Shown here: piece by piece, positions 37,701 to 48,665 of the stretch
How the letters are laid out: each line of letters starts with the position of its first letter
Numbering within the stretch: position 1 is the stretch's first letter
Source: Yponomeuta sedellus
Lineage: Eukaryota > Arthropoda > Insecta > Lepidoptera > Yponomeutidae
DNA length: 64,000 bases
NCBI GenBank assembly: GCA_934045075.1
Contig: OW203722.1
Span: forward strand, 11,001,396-11,065,395
Direction of reading: 5' to 3'
Translations under genes and position numbers: made by a program
Notes under the pieces: generated by a model
Seen by the model: only the letters and a program-made list of their open reading frames with translations
What the model was told of the DNA's origin: nothing
Database searches by the model: none

Positions 37701-40700
37701 AAATTGTACAGGTGAAGTTAATTGATTGAAATTCAAATAATATGCGGCAATTGTAGACTTTTAGTCCGGATCTACTTACGGGTGTTGTTATATCGGAAGA
37801 GTCCGACCAGGTTTCGCTCCGATTCGCAGAGCTTAATCATGGTGAGCAGAGACGGAGCTCGCGTTGTCGGTTGCTCGTCTCACACTACTAGTGTAAAAGT
37901 CTACAATGTGTTGTGCTTACGAAAGTTTTAGTTCAAAAATATGCGGCAATCTAAGCATGTTGTGATCTTCTAAATATTGTTTAGTACATTCGATTTCAAT
38001 ATTATAAGCATAATAAAATTGTTTATTCCGTAAGTTTACTTCTAATTATATTGTTTTGTAATGATAAAAATTTTAATAAAAAATTTTTTACTAATACTTA
38101 TATTAGATCACATATTCAATTACATGCTAAATTAAATTTTTTTATTTAAAATTTTGGAAAGTATTAAAAGTTTCATCAGCTTTCTTTCACTGTTTTGACT
38201 ACTTACGGGTTTTTAATTTTAGTTAATAAATAATTTTTGATAATTTTTGACACCTGTACAACAGGGAAATACCTACATAATTTTATGGTTTTCGCTGTTT
38301 TTATTTGTGAGTTTTTGACCTGGACTTAGTGCATTACACTTCAATGAAAATTTAATGGGCAGGTCACGTTATGTGTTTTTTTATTTATACCTTTGGCGCC
38401 TAAAAGATTTGATATTTATTTATTTTAGTTCTTTATTGCACTAATTACATGAGTAAATGCAAGAAACATTCTCATTGATAGTTCCTTGATAGGTGTGTGA
38501 TACGTACTACAATGCATTAACAGAATCTAGGGTCTGCACGCATGTCACTCATGAAGTCATGACTATTTGCATGATAGAAGTTAAGGCCTGCGCAGACGAG
38601 GGAGTTTTGTCCCCAAGAGACAAAAGTCCCTGAATCGTAAAAAATGTCCTCCGGGTACTTGTCGCGGACTCAACGCCTACGGTGTGCGGTCATTTAATTT
38701 TGTTCGCTGGAAATTGAGTGAGGCATACCCTATGGAAGCAAATATTCTGAGATTACAATGTGTTGTAATTTACATGAAGTTGAAAAAGAAAAGGCGTTTT
38801 AAAAGAAAACACCGAACTTTTGTTCAGTCCGGTCTCTTGATGTCCTCGGTAACTTGAGGGACTTTTTGTACTGGGTACTATTAGTCCTTCGTGTGCGTTA
38901 TTCGATACAATTTATAAGACATCTATATCGACGGTCAAAAAAGTACCCGGGGGATAGTCCTTCGTCTGCGCAGGCCTTAAGAGATTTATATCGACGGACA
39001 AAAAAGTACCCGGCGGGGTATAGTCCCTCGTCTGCGCAGGCCCTAAAACATTGAAAAGTTGTACAATTTCTTTGAGATGTTCAAGCATAATGAAGCGCTC
39101 GTGGCCTACTCGAACCAAATGATTGGAATCAATCACTGGAGTTAAGCAACACCAGGCGCGACGGTTTCCGAGCGCTTCCGTGCTTGGCAAGGCACGTTAA
39201 GCTGTTGGTGCCGGCTGTCATATAATGGCAGTCATTAAGCCATATCAGAGGCCTTAGGGGCAGCTTGATAACTTCTGACAGTAAAGCGCGAAATTTCCCT
39301 TTATAGTGGAAGAGCACGATCACCCGGTCTTCCCTATAGTGGTGACCCCTGCAGAACATTGTCAAACTCCCTTCGCTCTCGCAGCACCCCACATGCATTA
39401 GCCTCAAAGCAAGGCCAGCAATCTTCCTTCTCACTTCATCAGTTCCACTACAGTCAATGCACTGACTACTGGGACTGATGGTGATCTTCCCCCAACCCCA
39501 CGGCATGGCAGCCACACAGCTACATCACACTTTGCCAGTGGTACAGCAGCCTTCACCGGTTCCTACCACATGCGCGGGTTTCATAGTACTGTCGCCGGTG
39601 AAGTGACTGTTAGCCGCCGAACACCCTCAACCGCTAGTCGACTCACTGACTCAGCGTCACCTGGCATTTGCAGGCTTTAGAGCACAGACTTCGATTCCTA
39701 TCAGACCTAGCTATGCGTAGCTACGGTCTTGAAGGGGAGTGATGTGGCGAGCACACGTCAACTCTGCGCGCGCACTACAAACTCCAACATTCCTGCATCG
39801 CGCAATCAAAGTGTTTCAATGACATACCATAAATATAACGTCCAACTAACAATAGTTGGACTGGCCAGCCGTCCCCAGGCGTACGATCTGCCTGGCGGGA
39901 AATTTCCCTTTATAGTGGAAGAGCACGATCACCCGCTCTTCCCTATAGAGGTAGGTATATATGATCACTGATCAGTGAATATATTGCTATAATTATAAAT
40001 TAATAATATTTACTGATTTTTTGTATTTGCAAAGGATGAACAGGGTGGCTGCCTGCCTTATCATCGATAGGTACTTTACCGTGCAGTAAAAGGCAGCCGT
40101 GCGCCCGCGCCGCTCGCTTCATGACATTGCATCTCGTGGAGCCCCTCGCATTTTGCGTGGAATCGTGTTTTTATAAATTAGACCTTACTGCTTTACAGAT
40201 TACAGACGACTTTACAACAAAATTAAAAGATGGATTAACCTTGCTGTTGCTGCTTATTGTTTAAATATTACTTAAATATTTGTTTACAGGCTTTGGCTGA
40301 AGAAGACAGTTTCTACTCCATAAGGTCATGGGTGACTTCTGCAGATAATACAGAAATTGAATTCCTCTCATCAGTCAAAGCAAAGGCATTTTTGGAAAGT
40401 GGACTTTCAGATGTAATTAATACTTGGGTCTTGCCAAATGGTGCTGTTATGGCAGTCAGTTTCCAGGTCACAAATGCATCCCAGCCACTGACGCAAACTA
40501 AAAGTGGCAAATACCAAATCAATTCCAATTTTTTCCTCCATAATGTGGATCAAGCTCCTGTGTATGTATTTACTTGCCTGTATTTACAAATCGAATGCCC
40601 TAATCACTGTTATTACACAATTAACTTTGAATATTGAATATATTTCTAGGCCAGACACAGCATCGTATATACAAAAACTAGAAAGGGAGCGGGAAGCAAG

Positions 40701-43270
40701 GGAAAAGGGAGACCTGAAGGATAACAGATCCTTCTTAGCAAAATATGTAAGTACCTGTGTTATTAATTTTACTCTTTGACCGTCACTCTGTACAACATTT
40801 CATTATAAATACGGCATACTCTAGACACTAATGTAGCCAACATCCATTACAATTGAGTGCATTGATTTAATACCGTCGAAACCTCTAACTTCGCCTACAT
40901 TTTTACATGTTAACGTTGCTCTATTTTTAAGACTATGAATGTTTGTAAATAACTAAAACATGTAATAAATATAATACATATAATAAGCGGAGTTTAGCTT
41001 TCCCTAAACTACGCGTATTATATTCGCTTCGTCTGCGTGTGATTTAAACATGAGCAATAAATCTCTTTGTTTATATTTTAAGAGCCACTAACAATGGGAC
41101 AGGCGGAAATGGACCTTCTGTTCAGCCACTTGGCATATTGCACCTGGCACCAGGTATATTTCTTTGAAAAAAATACTGTAGTCGAAGTTACGCACCAGTT
41201 TAAAGGCTTTTTGATATATCAACAAATGTATAAAAACCAACAATTTAATAATTTTGCCAGGGTAAGCAAATATAAAAAACCAATATACCTTATTATTATA
41301 AAGGTGTATCTCCACTGCAGCGTCCGAGTGGTCCCTTTACCCAACTGGTGTGAGAAGATGCCACTGGACGCTGTTTAAATCATCTCGCTACGTAGATGCA
41401 GAGCCCAATGTATTTATCTCGTAAACATCAATAAAATACAATGCGGAAAAGTGTGGAAACTTTTGAAGAAAAGTACAAAAGTCTTAAGTTTTTTTTAATA
41501 CGAGTACAACTTAATAAAAATATTCAACCCTAGAGATAAGCGAAGTTTAGCATCATGATGGCCGCCGATATTACCTAAAAAGCATCTAAATAATGACTAC
41601 TGGATTTAACTTGCTTTAACATGAAGATTTCGTATGAAAAGGCATTATATAACCTCCTCAATTCTGACCTTGAAAATAATAATAAAAATCATTTATATTT
41701 AAATAATTTGCCACTGTTCATTTGCATATTATTGTCGTAGGTAAAAATTGCTTTGTGTTTTAAGCGAGAACCTACATCACAAATATTCGTAAAAAACAGT
41801 TATTTATTACTTGCGAGTACTAGGCGAAGCTTGCTAGGCGAATGCTTGACGGTAATTTAGCCAAGGCTTTATTTACTAATTCGTTATTTCTAACCTATCG
41901 GATTAAATTATGACGCAATTCGGAACATAATAACACCGAGAGTAAACAGAGGCTAGATAACTGAAACTATTAGGTGTGAGGCGAGCACATGTCAACTCTG
42001 CGCGCGCACTACAAACTCCAACATTCCTGCATCGCGCAATCAGTGTTTCAATGATATACCATAATTAATATAACGTCCGACGAACTCGCCCTTTATTTAG
42101 GTACCTAAAAATATACCAAACTAGTCGTAGTGGAGGATAGTGCTTCATAAGGTAATATAAGACGAGACACAAACTCCCCCTTTTTTAAACAAAAAATTAA
42201 GATATTTCTCACGTACCTAATTAAGGTGTGTTCATGTTTTAAAAGTGGGGATTGGTCGAGTTGGTTTGTGTCGGAGCGAAAAGTCGGTGAAGGAAAACGC
42301 GGTGAGGATACCTGAGTGTTGGAAGTGTTCATTCATATCATATACCTCCGCACTTGAAATTGACAATCCGCGGTAAGCACGCGTGGTAATTAAGTACATA
42401 CCTACTCCCTCTATGACAGAAGACCTGTGCGCTGGAGTGGGACGTTTATTGCCTAAAAATATTTTTATTTTAGTGACATATCTTAAAAAAATGGCATGAC
42501 TGACTTCGGTGAAAAATAGACTAATTGTTATTACATATCTAATACCTATTACTACTTACCTCTCATTAAATGGTCACTAAACTATCATCTTATTTTTGTT
42601 AAAAAATATTTTAAATTTCAGACTTCAAAAGAAGAGGGGCTCTCAATTCGTTCTAATCTTTTTTTATTATGTAACTTCTGAACTTTTAGTTTGTTTTTCT
42701 TTACTGTAGGCCAAAATGTACTTGTAGTTTATATCCCGTCACTTGGTCCCATTAACTTTTGATGCCAGGGGTAGAAAAATAAAACAAAATACTAAGAACA
42801 TTTTGTCTATCCTATTGATCCTACATAACCGCCTTTTGCGGGCTTACTTGGTTGCTAAAAAAGGAAGTGCCACCGACTAATATTTGTGGAAAGTACTAGT
42901 TATAGGTTAGACCTAAGATTTCCGCACCATAGCCTCATTGTTCGTAGTAAGCTCTGAGGTATGTTAACACTTTAGACACTCGGGTATCCTCACGATGTTT
43001 TCCGGCATTCACGATGTTGGCGAGTGGTACTGAACTGCAATTCATCGATAAAAAATAACTATAACTACATAACTAAGAAAACAAAGTCATTGGCACATGC
43101 TGGATGCTGGTATTCGAACTACGATCTCCCTGAGCTACTATCGCTGTGGGAGGTAGGTACTAATAGAATCTTTCATATTTCAGTGGATGTATATAGTGCC
43201 CATTGCCATATTTGTGATGATCTCCGGAGCTACAAATCCTGATGCCGGTGGTGCTCCAGCTGCTCGATAA
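34782..43270 (+). CDS. EMC10: ER membrane protein complex subunit 10 (EMC10), five exons
   Basis: Part of the EMC, which inserts tail-anchored and multi-pass proteins into the ER membrane. The bulk of EMC10 lies in the lumen. Coding exons are 34782-34829, 34916-35083, 40290-40561, 40650-40746 and 43184-43270, 223 aa. The first exon gives a signal peptide ('MISFQLLGLLALLHGT') and its donor (GTCCGT) is weak; it is the only choice that keeps frame. The luminal beta domain follows ('YDGWLNIKIEHSL', 'FCPRGMVSL', then 'WVLPNGAVMAVSFQV'). Next come a helical stretch 'YIQKLEREREAREKG', 'RSFLAKY' and the C-terminal membrane segment 'WMYIVPIAIFVMISGA' (196-211) with a short 'NPDAGGAPAAR' tail. This order matches the animal family. 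Exon 1 is the least certain part. Introns 2 (5.2 kb) and 4 (2.4 kb) are full of repeats. Confidence 0.92.
35988..36842 (-). repeat. Tandem array of a SINE-containing 309-bp unit (2.8 copies)
   Basis: Units start at 35988, 36297 and 36606; the third stops at 36842. Each unit holds a complete minus-strand tRNA-derived SINE (A box TGGCTCAATTGG, B box GGTTCGAATCC) plus about 80 bp of non-SINE flank. Units 1 and 2 differ at very few positions (CTTACAG versus CTTACTG near 36232/36541), so the amplification is recent. It lies in EMC10 intron 2. Confidence 0.9.
36880..37115 (-). pseudogene. THAP-domain fragment in EMC10 intron 2
   Basis: Minus strand, open from about 37110: 'KTPGKLWIRVPS', 'RKTWLKHAKRDP', then 'YLCEDHFD'. 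These are the W, C-x2-H and HF positions of the second half of a THAP domain. The first C-x-C half is missing upstream, where a TGA precedes the frame. The sequence differs from the THAP fragments at 20-24 kb, so it comes from another family. Confidence 0.55.
37116..38580. other. EMC10 intron 2, no element recognised
   Basis: AT-rich intronic sequence with a short perfect palindrome at about 37384-37412 (AATAACTCTTCC/GGAAGAGTTATT). No coding signal was seen. Confidence 0.45.
38585..38976. mobile_element. piggyBac-type MITE, 392 bp, TTAA target
   Basis: Ends GGCCTGCGCAGACGAGGGA and CCTTCGTCTGCGCAGGCC are inverted repeats. TTAA flanks both sides (38581-38584, 38977-38980). The last about 65 bp, including the right end, are repeated once more at 38977-39043, ending TCCCTCGTCTGCGCAGGCC. 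It has no coding capacity. The TTAA duplication is typical of piggyBac and a few other superfamilies. Confidence 0.75.
39085..39292 (+). repeat. tRNA/5S-type SINE, truncated
   Basis: The head AGCGCTCGTGGCCTACTCGA resembles a tRNA 5' half. It runs into 5S-like text (CAATCACTGGAGTTAAGCAA then CACCAGGCGCG). Next are the shared body (GCAAGGCACGTTAAGC, then TAATGGCAGTCATTAAGCC) and CTTCTGACAGTAA. It is cut at about 39292 by a gypsy LTR end. Confidence 0.7.
39292..39952 (+). mobile_element. Collapsed gypsy-type LTR element
   Basis: About 52 bp ending at 39343 (CCCTTTATAGTGGAAGAGCA, then CTTCCCTATAG) recur at the end of the complete LTR 39742-39952, which opens TGTGGCGAGCACACG. After the first copy comes TGGTGACCCC, which looks like a gypsy primer-binding site. 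Before the second LTR is a purine tract (GAAGGGGAGTGA). Only about 400 bp of interior remains, with no intact domain. This is an internally deleted element with a truncated 5' LTR. Confidence 0.6.
41972..42085 (+). repeat. Fragment of the same gypsy LTR (EMC10 intron 4)
   Basis: Matches the first about 110 bp of the LTR at 39742 (GGCGAGCACATGTCAACTCT, then GCGCGCGCACTACAAACTCC) and stops at ACGTCCGACGAACTCG. No second LTR or interior was found. Confidence 0.7.
42275..42395 (+). repeat. Lepidopteran-type SINE tail fragment
   Basis: Carries GTCGGTGAAGGAAAAC...GTGAGGATACCTGAG, then TTGACAATCCGCG and GCACGCGTGGT. I recognise this word order from common moth/butterfly SINEs, as recalled. The tRNA head is absent. 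Confidence 0.5.
42925..43165 (-). repeat. tRNA-derived SINE (second family), EMC10 intron 4
   Basis: On the minus strand, GCGATAGTAGCTCAGGGAGA has an A-box-like word. AGTTCGAATACC is B-box-like. GCCGGAAAACATCGTGAGGA then TACCCGAGTGTC follow as body. Same body type as 42275. It ends 20 bp before EMC10 exon 5. Confidence 0.55.
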
Positions 43271-43429
43271 ATTATTATGTAGCCTAGTCAGTCATTACTT
43301 GTAAGTAAGAATACAACCTTTAACTAAAATTAAAAGAAAACTAGAAAATGTGTAAGATTTTTATTTTTGAAACCAGTCAAATGAGTATTTTTCATCATTA
43401 AAATATTTTACAAATCATGAGACAATTGT

Positions 43430-44040
43430 ACATCTTTAGTAAATTATACAGGTGTGACAAAATGCCCCGCGTGTACATTCGAAAATGGAATGGAATTATT
43501 TTAGGTCAATGGATGAAATGGTACAATGAGGACAACTTCGAAATCGCGAAAACGAGAAGCACGAGAAGTTGGGTCCGTATATACTTACAATGTGTTAGGG
43601 GCCTCCATGCTCCTATCAGCGTAATTGAGATTGGTCTGACACTGCAAAAACGCATTTGTTCCCGCTGTCACACCACCTTATGCTAAATGGGTATAAAATA
43701 CCTAAATTCCAGTGGCTAGATCCATAATGGATCCAAGGAGAATTTACTTTCTCTTTAGAACCAGATTTTAAAAAATGGATCTAAAGAGAAAAGAAAATCT
43801 CGTTGGATCCATTATGGATCTAGCCACTGGATCTATAGGGAACAAACGTTATTCAACGGGAAGAAACTAACAGTGATTGGTTAATTAAATACGCATTTGG
43901 TAACATTACAGTGTGACATGAAGGGCGTAACATAATGAGATTCTATTCTTTTATAAACAGTATGTTACAGTATAACAGATTGTGACATACTGGGAAAAAG
44001 TCCCATTATGTAACATGAAATGGTGTGACACACAGGGAAC
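43430..44040 (+). mobile_element. DNA transposon relics downstream of EMC10
   Basis: An ORF from the ATG at 43462 opens 'MPRVYIRK', the usual opening of pogo/psq-type helix-turn-helix domains, but the rest does not follow that family. At 43708-43828 is a foldback with arms of about 50 bp (CCAGTGGCTAGATCCATAAT, then GGATCCAA). At 43912-44036 inverted words (CAGTGTGACATGAAGG... and ...ATGGTGTGACACAC) with CATAATG/CATTATG inside suggest a second short inverted-repeat element. The three parts may be remains of one element; I cannot show it. Confidence 0.35.
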
Positions 44041-44089
44041 TAAGCCAAAAATCCTTTGTAAAAAAAGATATTGACCTGTAAAAAACATA

Positions 44090-44460
44090 TGAATTTTTCC
44101 ATTGGTGGCGCTTAGTGTAACTGCACATTGGCTTTCTCGACAGATTCCTGCTGTTAACTAAAGATTATTGTTAATCTATATTTAACCGCAGAGATCAACA
44201 ATAATATATAGTTAACAGCAGAGAAAATTCTAGAACCTAGGATCAAGAGGCTAGAACTTTAATCGATTTCCGCTAAAAATGCCCGTTTTTGCCGGAAACT
44301 GATTAAAGTCCTTGGTTTTTGATTCTAGGTTCTAGACTTCTCAAGATTTCTGATGTTCACTTTTAGTAACGTATTATAAAACACGTATTATTATAAAGTT
44401 TAAAAACGTATTATAAAACAAGTTATGATTTTTTCCATTGGTGGCGCTAGTTAGCACCCC
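44090..44460. mobile_element. Foldback MITE related to 5573-6185
   Basis: Contains the same termini (TTTTTCCATTGGTGGCGCTA) at 44095 and 44435, here in the same orientation. An internal palindrome resembles GATTAAAGTCCTTGGTTTTT. A separate palindrome lies at 44148-44222 (CTGCTGTTAACT/AGTTAACAGCAG). The right end TAGTTAGCACCCCGAAGC matches the flank word of the first MITE (GCTTCAGGGTGCTAACTA), which suggests the family terminus extends further than the conserved box. Confidence 0.6.
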
Positions 44461-45639
44461 GAAGCGCCTTAAGAGTACTTGCCATGTCGAAAGTACGACC
44501 ATGCCAGCCGAGACTAAATAGACTGCGGTCTATTTAGTAACAAAACAGTGTAACTCGGCTGAAATTATCTCGGCAATGCCGCCATATAACCCAGTTGTAG
44601 ATAAGTCTCGGTCGAGTTAATTCCATCGCGGTCGCCATGTTAGCGTCGAGACACGTAGGGCTCGACAAAAATTGTCATTTTTGCATAGAGAAAGACGTTT
44701 CTCGAGCGTGGCATGCTTAGCTTGACTATGAAAAGTTATTTGTTATTATATTACATTGCGTTTGGTTACTAGAATACCAATAGTATTAATGGAACACCAT
44801 TAATATGCTAATGCCTAATTTGTGACTAATGCGCCCAACATGTTCGTATCACCTTAGCTGGGTTTTCATCAGCATGGCTTCTATGCCATGGATCTTCGTC
44901 CGCCTTAGTACCTCCGTATTCTGCAATCACTTTGTCCTGCCACATTATCCTCAAGATAACTCATGGAAGACGAAGCCTAAAGCAGTCTCAACTGCGCAGC
45001 GTGTGTCGTTCTACAATAGACCAAGTGAAAGAGTAGTAGGTAGTATGTATTGTATGTGTAAGTAGTGTATTAAGTACATTACTGTAAGTTTGTTACCCAC
45101 CTTTTTCCTACATGTAAGTTTAGTTTAAGTTTTTTGTGGATGGTGGCTGAAAATAAGAGCTTCCAAGATCACTGCGTTAACTTGGTTGCTTAATGCTGAG
45201 CCTCGACCCTTTGTCTTAATATGTCAATAAACGATTTCTATTATTTCTAAGAGTTCGAGGAAGCCCGGTTCGAGACTCCGCATTCCAACCTCCAACAGCG
45301 CAACGCAAAGCTCTTCCGAAACCCTACACGCACAACGATATCGTGGCGAACTATACTGAGATCGTTGAAATAGACTTTGAAAAACCAGTCGGGTATCGCG
45401 AGCCATGTCCCCGACCATCGTCGCAGAAGTCTCACAACATAAATATGAGGTCGCTGTCGTCGGATCATCATATTATATAGAGCAACTACGCATTTTGTGG
45501 CAAGTGAATAACATAAACTCACGCTTGTATCCCCGTGGGGTAGCCAGAGACCAGGGACTGCCACTTGCCATGATCCTGACAGATCATCTTCGCTCCATTA
45601 ACGTTCATTAGTCGTTGCTTTCACGCTATTATTATTATA
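44461..45639. other. No gene recognised; possible LTR sequence
   Basis: A palindrome lies at 44515-44540 (GACTAAATAGACTGCGGTCT, then ATTTAGT). AATAAA at about 45231 followed by a coding-looking stretch 45246-45400 may mark an LTR and leader of a retroelement, but no domain was recognised in any frame. Confidence 0.35.
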
Positions 45640-45925
45640 CTTTATTGCACACAAACATTTCACAGGACATTACATAAGAAATAACACATACAAAGGCGAG
45701 CTTATCTCTGTAAGATTTCCTTCAGCAAACCTTAGAAAATAGCAGAAAAAACGGGACAAAATAAACTACAAAAGTTTTTTGCTTTTTTCTGATACATTTC
45801 CTATTTGATCGAAGTATGTCCGCCTGGGTTTTCCCTTGCCGGCCCTTCCACTCATCTTCACTCGTATTCGTTTCGTCCAATCGTTCTTCCTTCCTCTCCA
45901 CATGTCCAAACCAACGCAACATTCT
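45640..45925 (-). mobile_element. LINE 3' end (RT C-terminus and tail)
   Basis: On the minus strand 'MLRWFGHVERKEER' is the well-known C-terminal motif of RTE/R1-type LINE RT proteins in insects. It is followed by a shifted remnant. The element ends in a TTTATTGCACACAAACATTT-type tail (plus-strand view, about 45640-45670). The rest of the LINE is absent. Confidence 0.7.
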
Positions 45926-46351
45926 TATCTCAATTTTAGTTAGTTATTACACCCTCTTTCGGTCCACCCTCCAGTCTAGGACTGATTCCTATATATTGTA
46001 CCCTGATCTCATAATGAACAAATTAAAAAATAGAATGAACTGATTTTCTAAATGCCTTTGTTGTACACCGCCGGAAATAAAACTGTCAAATTCGTGCACA
46101 AACATTGACACTTTATTTTTATAACTTATAATGAAATATCGAAAATCTCTTCTCTTTAAGAAACGAAATAATATTATTTTTACAGTGCCAATTTATTATA
46201 GATTAGTGCCTTATCTTTTTTTATAGTGGCAATATTTTGTAGAAACCGAATTTCTGTTATAACGCCAGATTGTAACTCATTCAAATAATTTTGGTAACAG
46301 TTGTGTTGTCGTATATAATGTCACGCGTGTGCCTAGTTAAATTTATCCATA
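45926..46351. other. Intergenic, no gene recognised
   Basis: AT-rich DNA between a LINE tail and a Helitron, without coding signal. Confidence 0.45.
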
Positions 46352-46550
46352 TCTATAATATAAAAATGAATCGCTGAATGTGTTGGTAAGCGCAAATCTC
46401 GAGAGCTGTTCGGAATCGGTTCAGCTAACCGATTTCGCTAATTCTTTTTTAGAATATTCCTTGAAGCACGAGGCCGTGTTCTTACGGAGAAAAATAATAA
46501 AAAATTAAGAATCGACTGTTAGGCGGTACGAAGTTCGCTGGGTCGGCTAG
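46352..46550 (+). mobile_element. Short non-autonomous Helitron
   Basis: Begins TCTATAATATAAAAATGAAT and ends GGTCGGCTAG. It sits exactly between A (46351) and T (46551), the Helitron target. A stem-loop precedes the CTAG end (GGCGGTACGAAGTTCGCT). All four Helitron hallmarks are present in 199 bp. It has no coding capacity. Confidence 0.88.
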
Positions 46551-47219
46551 TTTTTTTATAAAAACAGGTACCTAGTTTTTTTGCTCAAACATCGTTTTTG
46601 ATTTAGTATTACGAATGTACCTACCTTTTCTGTCAAACTAAGAGTTTCCAACGTTCTACAACAGACATCTAGAAAATTAGTTCAGGGGCTTTATTAGGTA
46701 AGAGTCCACGGAGTTGAGTGATACTGATTTTTACTTTTTTTAAGCTACTCCAGCAGCCAAATGCATACCTATTTTGTTTGACACTATCACATCGTCTAAA
46801 TGCTTAACTCGATAGAGTGGAATGTTTCATAATAGAAGGCAGTTCAAAATAGCTATCAGTCCTATAACAGACTGGAGGGACTCCATTATGGATAGCCAAT
46901 CTAGCTACTCTTCTTTATATTCATTATTGTATATCCATTAAAAATAATAAAATGAAGAATTTTGAACCATTACTTATTAAAGTGGCATCATTTATCAATA
47001 TTAAAGAAACTGTTTTCACGTGTAGCATAACAGCAATGCGAATGACAAGTGCATACTTAAGCAATAGCAAACAATAATAAAAAAATTAACATCATGTTGC
47101 TCCATTCCAAAAATCATCATCAGTTCAACAGTTACCTACTCTGTTGACAGTTAACACTTTGTTAAGTGGACCTTAAGAACTAGATACAAAAATATAACCA
47201 TAAAAATATAAAAGGCTAC
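46551..47219. other. Dbp5 3' UTR and spacer
   Basis: AT-rich. No second gene or repeat recognised. The Dbp5 3' UTR should occupy the right part, as Dbp5 is read leftward. Confidence 0.45.
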
Positions 47220-48620
47220 TTAAGCCCCAATTTTCTCAATTTCTTCAGCATCTTCTATATCCAGAAGGTGGATTTTCTTTCCAAAGTGAGCTTCTATTGT
47301 TTTGCATATCTCCATAGATTGTTGAGAGTCAATCAAGTTAATGGCTATACCTGCCTTTCCAAACCTTCCAGTGCGGCCGATTCTGTGCAAGTATGTCTCA
47401 CAGTCAGCCTTTTTATCAACATCCATAGGCATATCAAAGTTGACAACCAGCGTGACTTGCTCTACATCAATGCCTCTGGACAGCACATTGGTAGTTATGA
47501 GGACTTTTTCTAATCCAGCGCGGAATCTGTCTAAAACTGCAATTCTTTGTTCAACAGTTAATTCACCAGATAGTACTGCAACAGAGTGGCCATCTTTGGA
47601 CATCTTCTCTGATAACCATGCTGCTGTTTTCCTGGTGTGACAAAATATAATTGCTTGTCCAATTGTAATTACCCCATAAATATTGCAGATAGCTCTGTAT
47701 TTTTCTTCAGCATTTTTGCATTTTACATAGTACTGCTTTATGTTATCTAGAGATTCTTCTTCACGCAACAATCTAATTATAATTGGATTGGGTACAATGA
47801 TTTCTGCAAATTCCATCACAGCTGTATCATATGTTGCTGAGAAAAACATCATCTGACATGTTGATGGCAGGCATTTATGGATCCGGATACACTGATCTTG
47901 ATGGCCTTGTCTGTCTATCATAACATCTGCTTCATCGAGCACAAACACTCTGATTTTGTTAAGATCAAACATGTTAAACTTCACACCCCAGTCAAGCATC
48001 TTGCCAGGTGTCCCTATTATAATATGGTCACTTATCTTAGTGCCTCTCGGTACTTCTTCACCTCGTACAGCATATTTGAGTTTTATTTCAGGGCAGAACT
48101 TAGCCATTTTCGCAGCCACTTCACCAGTTTGGATAGCAAGCTCATAAGTGGGACTTAAGCAGAGAACTTGTGGATAATTTTTAGAGGTGTCAACTCTGCT
48201 CAACATAGCTAGGACAAATGCAGCTGTTTTACCAGTACCAGACTGAGACTGGGCTATCATGTTTTGAGGTGGGTCTGCAAGAAGTGTTGGCAATGCAGTT
48301 TCTTGAATTTTAGATGGTGCATTGAATCCCATTTCATAAACACCTTTCAGCAAATTGGGTTTTAAATGCAGTGCTTCAAAAGTTTTCACTGAATATAATG
48401 GTGAATTGGGATCTTTTCTTTGGATCTCAATATCCAGCTTTGATTCAACAAGACCTTGTCTAATAATTTTCATCAGTAGGGATGCATCAGCTGGATTAGA
48501 TGCATCTGGAGTTTCATCTGAATCAGCTGTCTGGTTCAAAGAGGGTTTGTTTAAGCCCAAACCAGCAACTTTGTTGGAAATTTCAAGCTCTTCGGCTTTT
48601 TGCCCCCATTGATTAGCCAT
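47220..48620 (-). CDS. Dbp80: ATP-dependent RNA helicase Dbp5/DDX19 (Dbp80)
   Basis: DEAD-box ATPase that strips export factors from mRNA at the cytoplasmic face of the nuclear pore, activated by Gle1 and recycled by Nup214. It also acts in translation termination. The start 'MANQWGQKAEEL' was chosen over an in-frame ATG 15 codons upstream, because a splice acceptor (TTTTTCAG) lies 6 bp before it; 466 aa. Motifs: F81 and Q106 of the Q motif, I 'AQSQSGTGKT' (123-132), Ia 'PTYELA' (157-162), Ib 'TPGK' (204-207), II 'DEAD' (229-232), III 'SAT' (261-263), IV 'IIFCHTR' (324-330), V 'TTNVLSRGID' (376-385), VI 'HRIGRTGR' (412-419). The N-terminal extension ('LLMKIIRQGL') fits the autoinhibitory helix of the family. 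The CDS has no intron; a 5' UTR exon is expected upstream. Intact. Confidence 0.97.
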   Translation of the reverse strand: MANQWGQKAEELEISNKVAGLGLNKPSLNQTADSDETPDASNPADASLLMKIIRQGLVESKLDIEIQRKDPNSPLYSVKTFEALHLKPNLLKGVYEMGFNAPSKIQETALPTLLADPPQNMIAQSQSGTGKTAAFVLAMLSRVDTSKNYPQVLCLSPTYELAIQTGEVAAKMAKFCPEIKLKYAVRGEEVPRGTKISDHIIIGTPGKMLDWGVKFNMFDLNKIRVFVLDEADVMIDRQGHQDQCIRIHKCLPSTCQMMFFSATYDTAVMEFAEIIVPNPIIIRLLREEESLDNIKQYYVKCKNAEEKYRAICNIYGVITIGQAIIFCHTRKTAAWLSEKMSKDGHSVAVLSGELTVEQRIAVLDRFRAGLEKVLITTNVLSRGIDVEQVTLVVNFDMPMDVDKKADCETYLHRIGRTGRFGKAGIAINLIDSQQSMEICKTIEAHFGKKIHLLDIEDAEEIEKIGA

Positions 48621-48665
48621 TGTATCTGAAAAAGTACAGGTATGTCGAGTAAAGTTCAGGGACAA

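Noticed and set aside
41088..41378. Alternative last exon of EMC10 after exon 4
   Set aside because: The AG at about 41080 would add only two codons before a stop and lose the membrane segment. The exon at 43184 restores the family C-terminus.
43417..43686. Complete pogo transposase or host psq protein
   Set aside because: Only the first eight residues ('MPRVYIRK') look like the family; the remaining 70 do not follow it.
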